Positions 58,242 to 64,000 of a stretch of 64,000 bases of DNA are shown here, one piece after another. Both the position numbers and the translations under genes were made by a program. The notes beneath the pieces are model-generated. The model did no database searches. It worked only from the letters and a program-made list of their open reading frames with translations, and was not told the origin of the DNA. The stretch's first letter is position 1. Each line of letters starts with the position of its first letter. This stretch comes from JBBPZK01 sp965219175. Its GTDB lineage: Bacteria; Actinomycetota; Rubrobacteria; Rubrobacterales; Rubrobacteraceae. The stretch spans positions 3,100,001-3,164,000 of the forward strand of contig CBDCNI010000001.1 in NCBI GenBank assembly GCA_965219175.1. Reading direction: 5' to 3'.

Positions 58242-59309
58242 ATGCGCGATTCTTTTAACATCCTGCTGCTGCCGGGTGACGGCATCGGACCAGAGGTAGT
58301 AGAGGCCGCCCGGACGGTCATGGACGTGGCAGCGGAGCACTTCGGGGTAGAGATAAATTATGAGGAGCGGGAGATCGGGGCGACGGCGATCCGCTCGGAA
58401 GGCGAGCCCGTCTCCGACGAGACACTCGAAAGGGCCAAAGCCTCGGACTCCGTGCTGCTCGGGGCCGTGGGACATCCGGACTTCGATAATGCTCCGGTTC
58501 GTCCCGAAGCCGGGCTCCTCAAGATCCGCAAGGCGCTCGGTGCGTTCGCGAATCTGCGTCCCGTCGTGGCGCTCCCGGCGCTGCTCTCGGCTTCCACCCT
58601 AAAGCCGGAGATTGTTACTGGCGTTGATATCCTGATCGTTCGGGAACTGACCGGCGGCGCCTACTTCGGCGATAAGGAGGAGGGGGACGACCGTGCGAGC
58701 GACCTCTCCGTGTATACGCGGGAGGAAATAGAGCGGGTGGCGCGGGTCGCGTTCGATGCGGCGAGGCGGCGTAAGAGGCGGCTCACATCCGTAGACAAGG
58801 CGAACGTGATGGCGACGGGCCGGTTGTGGCGCAAGGTCGTCTCGGAGGTCGCGGAGGAGTACGAGGACGTCGAGTTGGACCACGTGTTGGTGGACGCGGC
58901 GGCGATGTTCCTGATCCGGGACCCAAAGAGGTTCGACGTACTCCTGACCGAGAACCTATTCGGCGACATCCTCTCCGACGAAGCCGCAATGCTCCCCGGC
59001 TCCATGGGCATGCTCCCGAGCGCGTCTCTGGGAGACCCCGGCAAGCCCGGCATCTTCGAGCCCGTCCACGGCTCCGCCCCGGACATCGCCGGGCAAGAAG
59101 CGGCCAACCCCTACGCCACCATCCTCTCGGCCGCCATGATGTTCCGCCACACTTTGGGAAGACCGGACATAGCCGGGGCCATCGAACAGGGCGTCTCCGT
59201 GGCGCTCGAAGCTGGCTTTTTGGCAAAGGACCTGGGCGGTGACAAGACGACTGGAGAGGTGACGCTGGCCGTCAGTCGATGGACGGCCGCCGGGGAAGGA
59301 GTAGCCTAG
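58242..59309 (+). CDS. leuB: 3-isopropylmalate dehydrogenase
   Basis: The ATG after AGGAGGAGAG gives 355 residues. Motifs are LLLPGDGIGPEVVEAARTVM, IVRELTGGAYFGDKEEGDD, TSVDKANVMATGRLWRKVV, TENLFGDILSDEAAMLPGSM and the NAD-site FEPVHGSAPDIAGQEAANP. It oxidatively decarboxylates 3-isopropylmalate, and in the citramalate route also methylmalate for isoleucine. leuC and leuD are not in the window. Confidence 0.93.
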   Translation: MRDSFNILLLPGDGIGPEVVEAARTVMDVAAEHFGVEINYEEREIGATAIRSEGEPVSDETLERAKASDSVLLGAVGHPDFDNAPVRPEAGLLKIRKALGAFANLRPVVALPALLSASTLKPEIVTGVDILIVRELTGGAYFGDKEEGDDRASDLSVYTREEIERVARVAFDAARRRKRRLTSVDKANVMATGRLWRKVVSEVAEEYEDVELDHVLVDAAAMFLIRDPKRFDVLLTENLFGDILSDEAAMLPGSMGMLPSASLGDPGKPGIFEPVHGSAPDIAGQEAANPYATILSAAMMFRHTLGRPDIAGAIEQGVSVALEAGFLAKDLGGDKTTGEVTLAVSRWTAAGEGVA

Positions 59310-59312
59310 ATC

Positions 59313-60863
59313 ATGAGCATAAAACTCTTCGACACGACGCTGCGGGACGGGACCCAGCGCGAGGGCGTCAGCCTCACCACCGAAGACAAAGCCCGGATAG
59401 CCCGCGAGCTGGACTCTCTGGGCCTCCACTACATAGAAGCAGGCTTCCCGGCCTCGAATCCGAAAGACCTAGAGTTCTTCGAGAGCTTCGACGCAACAGA
59501 GCTACAAAACGCGAAACTCGTAGCCTTTACCCGCGCCCGCCGTCCGAACGGACGCGCCGAGGACGACCCGGCGGTCACGCTCCTCCCCCACCTCTCGGCG
59601 CCCGTGGCCTGCATCGTGGCGAAGAGCTGGCGGCTGCACGTAGAGAAAGTGTTGCGGACGACGCCGGAGGAGAACATCGAATCCGTGAGGGACACGGTCG
59701 CCTACCTCGCGGAAGCCGGCAAAGAAGTCATCTTCGACGCCGAGCATTACTTCGACGGGTTCAGGAACGACGCGGAGTACGCGCTCTCCGTGCTGCGGGC
59801 GGCGGCTGAAGCAGGGGCGACCACCCTCGTCCTCTGCGACACGAACGGAGGGACGCTGCCGACCGAACTGAAAGCGGTAGTCGCGCGCACCGTGCGGGAG
59901 TTCCCGGAGGTGGAGGTCGGCATCCACACCCACAACGACTCCGGCTGTGGTGTGGCGAACGCGCTCGCGGCGATCGAAGCCGGGGCGACGCACGTTCAGG
60001 GAACGGTCAACGGCGTCGGGGAGCGGTGCGGCAACTGCGACCTGGTTACAACCATCGCCAACCTGCAGCTAAAGATGGGCCTTGGGGTCGTGGGCGACGA
60101 GCAGTTGCGGCGTCTCACCGAGTCCTCCAACTACGTCTCCGAGCTAATGAACCTGACACCGGATACACACCGGCCTTTCGTCGGGAGGAGCGCCTTCGCC
60201 CACAAGGGCGGACTACACGTGGACGGCGTTTCAAAAGACCCCGCGACCTACGAGCACGTGGCGCCCGAGTCTATCGGCAACGTGCGCCGCACGCCGGTCG
60301 GGGAGTTATCCGGGAAGAACTCCATCCGGGCGAAGGCGGAGGAGTTGGGGATCGAAACGGGAGACGCCACAGAGATACTCTCCGCCATAAAGCAGCGCGA
60401 GTACGAGGGTTATCACTACGAGGCGGCGGACGCTTCGCTGGCGTTGCTCATCGGGCGGACTATGGGTGAAGACCAGCCGCTCTTCGAGTTGGAGACGTTC
60501 CGCATTATCACGGACAAGCGGGCGGATGGTGAGGCGAAGACCGAGGCGACCATAAAGCTATCCGTTCGGGGGCAGCGTGTGATCTCAACGGCCGAAGGCA
60601 ACGGTCCCGTTAACGCCCTGGATAGAGCTCTGCGCGAAGCTATCGGGCCGCACTATCCGGAGTTGCGGGAGATCCACCTAAGCAACTACAAGGTCCGAAT
60701 CCTGGACGAGCACCGCGCCACCGCCGCCACGACCCGCGTCCTCATAGACTCGACCGACGGCAAGCGTGTCTGGGGCGCGGTCGGAGTCGGCGAGAACATC
60801 ATCGAAGCCTCCTGGCAGGCGCTCGTGGACGGACTGGAGTACGGCGTTGGCGGTAAATCCTAA
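59313..60863 (+). CDS. cimA: (R)-citramalate synthase
   Basis: A 516-residue relative of LeuA with KLFDTTLRDGTQREGVSLTT, IHTHNDSGCGVANALAAIE and NGVGERCGNCDLVTTIANLQ, which separate the citramalate synthase group from LeuA. The last 130 residues form a LeuA-like regulatory domain. It condenses acetyl-CoA with pyruvate, feeding 2-ketobutyrate synthesis for isoleucine without threonine deaminase. Placement after leuB, which serves both routes, supports this. Confidence 0.85.
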   Translation: MSIKLFDTTLRDGTQREGVSLTTEDKARIARELDSLGLHYIEAGFPASNPKDLEFFESFDATELQNAKLVAFTRARRPNGRAEDDPAVTLLPHLSAPVACIVAKSWRLHVEKVLRTTPEENIESVRDTVAYLAEAGKEVIFDAEHYFDGFRNDAEYALSVLRAAAEAGATTLVLCDTNGGTLPTELKAVVARTVREFPEVEVGIHTHNDSGCGVANALAAIEAGATHVQGTVNGVGERCGNCDLVTTIANLQLKMGLGVVGDEQLRRLTESSNYVSELMNLTPDTHRPFVGRSAFAHKGGLHVDGVSKDPATYEHVAPESIGNVRRTPVGELSGKNSIRAKAEELGIETGDATEILSAIKQREYEGYHYEAADASLALLIGRTMGEDQPLFELETFRIITDKRADGEAKTEATIKLSVRGQRVISTAEGNGPVNALDRALREAIGPHYPELREIHLSNYKVRILDEHRATAATTRVLIDSTDGKRVWGAVGVGENIIEASWQALVDGLEYGVGGKS

Positions 60864-60998
60864 GATGTAGTGAGTCCCACACCGCACCACGCCTTCGTCT
60901 TTTAATAAAGAAGACTGAAGTCTTCGTTGTCCGGTGATCCTCTCGAAGATGTGTCTGCTGGTATTGATCCCCGTCTTCAAGGTATGATGTTCGTAATG

Positions 60999-61034
60999 AA
61001 ACGCAACGGTTCGCTGCGGCGAACTGTTGCGTTT
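60999..61034. terminator. Long hairpin downstream of cimA
   Basis: AAACGCAACGGTTCGC (60999-61014) and GCGAACTGTTGCGTTT (61019-61034) form a 16-bp stem with one G-U pair and a 4-base loop. No T run follows. It could terminate the leu-cim transcript or mark an insertion-sequence end, since the transposase fragment starts 52 bases later. A short palindrome (GAAGACTGAAGTCTTC) lies near 60911. Confidence 0.45.
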
Positions 61035-61085
61035 ACATAGTTTCTCACTAATACCGTTTCGCTTTGTAGATGGCATAATAGAGAC

Positions 61086-61391
61086 ATGCCAAAGATACTC
61101 TACTCACAGGTAATCAAGGAAGTTCCGCAAGAGCTAAAGGAGCTTGAAAAACGCCATCGTTACACTCACCTGTTCCAGCGGGTGAGGATGCTCAGGCTCT
61201 TGAAGTCCGGGGAGTGCCGCAACCTGACGGAAGCAGCGCGGGCGTTGGGCTACAGTTGGCGTCAGTGTCAGAGGTGGTTCGCGAGCTACCGCGAGGGTGG
61301 GCTTGAGGAATTGCTCAAGAGCAGGGTGAGCGAGCGCGGGAGACAGGAATTGGTCACGCCCGAGGCCTTCAGCGTTTGTCATAACGGTTGA
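61086..61391 (+). pseudogene. Truncated HTH transposase fragment (IS630-type N-terminus)
   Basis: This 101-residue ORF begins with a helix-turn-helix transposase N-terminus: FQRVRMLRLLKSGECRNLTE, AARALGYSWRQCQRWFASYR and GGLEELLKSRVSERGRQELV. The family-like sequence stops at about TPEAF, after which the frame runs into the terminal region of the opposite-strand IS630 element. No catalytic DDE domain remains on this strand, so it is a remnant cut by a later insertion. Confidence 0.6.
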
Positions 61392-61983
61392 ACCGGTACT
61401 CTATACCCACAATGCTCGAAGAAGCCAAGGGCATCCTGGGCGCTGACCTCCGAGATCGCCACACTCAGTGCTTCAATGAGTGTCTCGCGGGTCCGAGCAC
61501 CTATCTTCCTGAGAATGCCTTTAATCTTCGAGAAGGATTCTTCAATGGGGTTGAAGTCGGGTGAGTAGGCTGGCAAGTACACGAGTTCGCAGCCCCTATC
61601 CTCGATCAGTTCCCTCACCTTCTCTCCCTTGTGAGAGGAAAGGTTGTCCATCACCACTACCTGCCCATCCTTGAGGTCTGGGCATAGTACTCGCTCGATA
61701 TAGGTCTCGAAGAGAACCTTGTTCGTGGAGCCTTCGACCACAAGGGAGGGACCCATCCCTTCCAGGCTAATGCTAGAGAGTAGTGTCGTGTTCTTGCCCC
61801 GGTTACGAGGGGTTGAGCACAATGCCCGCTCTCCTTTAGGTGCCCAGGCGTATAGCGGGGCTAGGGCGATGTTGGAGCCCATCTCATCAACGAACACGAG
61901 CCGCTCGGAATCGGTCTCTTCAGCGACCATCAGTCGCCACGCCACCCTCAGCCATTCATCTCGCTCCATCGCTCCCATTGTCC

Positions 61984-61990
61984 GTTTTTT
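61984..61990 (-). promoter_or_regulatory. A_AAA_AAC slippery heptamer for -1 frameshifting in the IS630 transposase
   Basis: On the minus strand the 0-frame codons read CAA AAA AAC, containing the canonical X_XXY_YYZ heptamer A_AAA_AAC. Slipping back one base places the ribosome exactly in the frame of the DDE domain (codons CGG ACA ATG). The HTH part and the DDE part are therefore two overlapping ORFs joined by programmed -1 frameshifting, as known for some IS630 elements. Confidence 0.6.
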
Positions 61991-62136
61991 TGGGAAAAGC
62001 CCATCCTCTTTAGTAACCGCCGAACGGTCGGGTCACTCAAAGCCTTGCCCGTGATGTTCTCCAGGAACATACGCCTCTCATGGATGGTAGCCGTTGGCCG
62101 CTCCCGCACATCCTCCTTGAGAAGCCTCCTTGTGTT

Positions 62137-62389
62137 TTGGTTTTTGACTACAATCGGTTGGTATGGGCGCGACAGACCGTTTACTCCTTGGTCCCGATAG
62201 CGAAGCTAGCGAAGCTCGGCTTCGCTGTGGAGACCGTATGAAAGCTTTGGGTCGTCGCGCCCCTGTGCAAACTCCCGGCGGAGCCCGAACAGTTGCCTGG
62301 GCCGGAGAGGTTTTCCGCTCCGAGCCCGTACCCGCAAGGCTGGGCAAGCCGAGGTTGGTAAGCCCAACCGATGGAATAGGAGATGCACT
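62137..62389 (+). ncRNA. Putative bridge RNA region of the IS110 element
   Basis: IS110-group elements encode a structured bridge RNA in the 5' non-coding end. Here GGGCGCGAC (62165-62173) pairs with GTCGCGCCC (62254-62262), enclosing a domain with an inner hairpin AGCGAAGC/GCTTCGCT (62208-62226). A further stem GGTTGG...CCAACC lies near 62352-62370. Multi-stem folding of a region with no gene fits a guide RNA with target and donor loops. Loop assignments were not attempted. Confidence 0.5.
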
Positions 62390-63343
62390 TTGAACACTAC
62401 TGAGAAAGTCTACGTCGGCATCGACGTATCCAAAGCTACTCTGGATGTGGCCCTCGTGCCGGGTGGAGCCTTCGCTGCCTCCAACGACGAGTACGGCATC
62501 CAGACTCTCGTCGAGAAGCTGCTCGAAGCTGAACCCACCCTGGTGGTTCTTGAAGCTACCGGTGGCTTGGAGCGGCCTGTTGCGGCGGCGCTTTTCGCAT
62601 CTGGGATAGCTTGTGCGGTGCTCAACCCCCGCCAGGTGAGGGACTTCGCCAAGGCTATCGGGCGTCTGGCGAAGACAGATAAGATAGACGCCTCGGTCCT
62701 CGCCCGCTTCGCCGAGGCGATCCAGCCCGAACCGAAAGCCCCTCCCGAGGCTGAAGCTCTTGAGTTCCAGGCTATTGTTGCCCGTAGAAGACAGATCATC
62801 GGGATGTTGGTCGCGGAGAAGAACCGCCTTGGCGCCAGCGTCTCTAAAAAGGTTCGCTCTCGTCTGCAAGCGCACATCCGGTGGCTCGAAAAGGAACTCG
62901 TTCGCGTAGATCGGGACCTCGCCGAAGCCATCGAAGAGAATCCTACTTTCAAAGAGAACGAGGCACTTCTGCGTAGCGTTCCCGGAGTGGGTCCCGTGCT
63001 TTGCAGGACGCTTCTTGCCGAACTGCCTGAGCTCGGCTCTCTTTCTCCAAGGGAACTCTCGGCCCTCGTTGGCGTCGCTCCCCTCAACCGGGATTCCGGC
63101 ACTCTCAGAGGCAAGCGTATCGTATGGGGCGGCAGAGCCAGGGTCAGGGAAGCCCTCTACATGGGAGCGTTGATCGCTTCCCGCTTCAATCCCGCCATCA
63201 AAGAGTTCTACGAGCGACTCGTAGCAGCCGGCAAGCCCAAGAAGGTGGCTCTGGTGGCGTGTATGAGGAAGATGCTCACCATCCTCAATGCCATGATCAG
63301 AGATCGTACTACCTGGAGGTCTTCTCATGTCCTAAACTCCTGA
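62390..63343 (+). CDS. IS110-family transposase/recombinase
   Basis: A TTG start after GGAG gives 317 residues. The N-terminal DEDD domain reads VYVGIDVSKATLDVALVPGG, VVLEATGGLERPVAAALF and LAKTDKIDASVLARFAE. A coiled linker follows. The C-terminal transposase_20 domain has LLRSVPGVGPVLCRTLLAEL and VGVAPLNRDSGTLRGKR, with the Ser proposed as nucleophile in this family. The frame is complete and the element may be active. Confidence 0.88.
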   Translation: MNTTEKVYVGIDVSKATLDVALVPGGAFAASNDEYGIQTLVEKLLEAEPTLVVLEATGGLERPVAAALFASGIACAVLNPRQVRDFAKAIGRLAKTDKIDASVLARFAEAIQPEPKAPPEAEALEFQAIVARRRQIIGMLVAEKNRLGASVSKKVRSRLQAHIRWLEKELVRVDRDLAEAIEENPTFKENEALLRSVPGVGPVLCRTLLAELPELGSLSPRELSALVGVAPLNRDSGTLRGKRIVWGGRARVREALYMGALIASRFNPAIKEFYERLVAAGKPKKVALVACMRKMLTILNAMIRDRTTWRSSHVLNS

Positions 63344-63615
63344 TTCCTCATAACAGTTGCTTTCATTCTCGCTTACCTTCGGAGGTCGGCCTGAGCCTTT
63401 CCCTGGCTTGAGAGATTCTCCCCGCTGGGCGATGCCAGCGTAGCGCTTGACCGAGGAGAGGCTGACATTGAAAAAACGGGCGGCCTGGGATTTGGAGGTG
63501 CCTTGTTGGAGAGCTTGAACTATCTTCTGGCGGAGGTCTTCTGAGTAAGATTTCATCTCTCCATGATCGCATATAGGCCAATGATTTTGTTCTTTGCTGT
63601 AACGGTAGTTTGTTG

Positions 63616-64000
63616 TTAGCGGGCATAGAGATAGATCCCTTCGCCCGAAAACACCCACTCAAGCAGCGCTTTCAACTCTGTTGGCGGGGGCATCCCGGAG
63701 AATGCCCGCCAGTATCGCATGAGCATTATGTAGGGTTCCAGCCACGCCCTTACTGCTCTCAAGGTCTGTGGCCAGGACACTGAGGCTCTTCTTTTTTTCC
63801 CTTTCCGCCGAATCGGCGGAGAGATCGCTGTTCGTCTCGGATGGTCCTTCTAGCGAACCTTCTAGCGAAGTCGGCAAGTGGCCGTAGGCCCACCAGCAGA
63901 AGGAGAATGCGAAGCATACCAACTGCCAGTGGCGACGAATCGCGAGGTCGCACCTTACCTGGTAATCGCTCCAGCCAAGGACGTGCTTGACCTGCTTGTA
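63616..64000 (-). pseudogene. IS701-type transposase C-terminus, frameshifted and cut by the window end
   Basis: From the window edge the minus strand reads VKHVLGWSDYQVRCDLAIRR then HWQLVCFAFSFCWWAYG, typical of an IS701-type transposase C-terminal part. The frame then hits an A7 run (about 63791-63797). Beyond it the expected tail appears in the +1 frame, SVSWPQTLRAVRAWLEPYIM then RYWRAFSGMPPP and WVFSGEGIYLYAR, ending at TAA 63616-63618. One extra A, or a sequencing error in the homopolymer, explains the shift. Confidence 0.6.

Larger units (their letters stand above)
62137..63355 (+). mobile_element. IS110-family insertion sequence inside the IS630 element
   Basis: The element is bounded by the shared trinucleotide GTT at 62134-62136 and 63356-63358. 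Deleting it plus one GTT copy rejoins the IS630 transposase frame without loss. About 1.22 kb long, it has a roughly 250-bp 5' non-coding end and one DEDD transposase gene reaching almost to the 3' end. No terminal inverted repeats are needed or seen, as is usual for IS110. Confidence 0.75.
61379..63556 (-). pseudogene. IS630-family transposase split by an IS110-type insertion
   Basis: The 5' part (63556-63356) starts with ATG after GGAG and encodes an HTH (MKSYSEDLRQKIVQALQQGT, KSQAARFFNVSLSSVKRYAG) up to NESN. The 3' part (62133-61379) resumes in frame at TRRLLKEDVRERPTATIHER, then passes a slippery site into the DDE frame: RLVFVDEMGSNIALAPLYAW, VVMDNLSSHKGEKVRE and LPAYSPDFNPIEESFSKIKG. 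Removing 62134-63355 restores a continuous ORF exactly, which defines the inserted element. As it stands the transposase cannot be made whole. Confidence 0.75.

Noticed and set aside
58242..60863. Absence of leuC/leuD and ilvD as evidence of auxotrophy
   Set aside because: Only a window is available; these genes are often elsewhere in actinobacterial genomes.
61360..63620. Terminal inverted repeats and TA duplication for the IS630 element
   Set aside because: I compared both outer regions and found only a short direct TAACGG match, not an inverted repeat, so the element ends are left undefined.
1..64000. CRISPR arrays or phage modules
   Set aside because: No regularly spaced repeats, cas genes, integrase, terminase or structural phage genes were seen.

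Overview
The window is high-GC DNA with dense, often overlapping genes and many GTG and TTG starts. The style and gene content (an ilv/leu/cimA operon, ECF sigma factor, MGMT/Ada-type protein, and surface-glycan genes beside PIN-type toxins) suggest an actinobacterium, perhaps of the Rubrobacter group. That assignment is an inference. No rRNA, tRNA or CRISPR array was seen.

Layout. (1) About 0.2-4.4 kb is an island of five toxin-antitoxin-like modules: RES/Xre, RHH/PIN, DUF4258/DUF2283, RHH/PIN and antitoxin remnant/PIN. Two of its PIN toxins are broken. (2) About 4.5-40.2 kb is a large surface-polysaccharide locus. It holds nucleotide-sugar genes (rmlA, rmlC, rmlD, galE-like, UDP-xylose synthase-like, ugd), GT2 and GT4 glycosyltransferases, several SAM methyltransferases, an ABC-2 polysaccharide exporter (wzm/wzt) and five sulfotransferase genes with six sulfotransferase domains. 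One of these is a 1238-residue GT-GT-sulfotransferase-sulfotransferase fusion. A secreted amidase and a secreted PQQ-type sugar dehydrogenase lie inside the locus. The likely product is a sulfated, methylated, rhamnose-containing surface glycan. (3) At 36.6-38.0 kb an ECF sigma factor overlaps a gene whose product carries an O6-alkylguanine transferase domain followed by an Ada-type zinc domain, the reverse of the order in E. coli Ada. (4) About 40.4-48 kb holds thrC-thrB, an APC permease, an acetamidase/formamidase, a TIM-barrel isomerase, a methyltransferase and a choline/aminoglycoside-kinase-like protein. (5) About 48-60.9 kb holds branched-chain amino acid synthesis in two blocks, ilvB-ilvN-ilvC-ilvE and leuA-(HExxH protein)-leuB-cimA. 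Each block is preceded by a short Leu/Val/Ile/Arg-rich leader ORF of related sequence, which suggests attenuation. AraC, two DUF3224 proteins and a winged-helix protein lie between the blocks. (6) About 61-64 kb is an insertion-sequence pile-up: a truncated HTH transposase fragment, an IS630-type element split by an IS110-type element that probably encodes a bridge RNA, and the frameshifted end of an IS701-type transposase running off the window.

Several reading frames carry a single damaging change while the sequence beyond it still reads as conserved protein: a TAA in vapC, a TAA in ugd, single-base frameshifts in a second vapC and in the IS701 transposase, and possibly a TGA in one methyltransferase. 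These could be recent mutations, sequencing errors or recoding, and the sequence alone cannot separate them.
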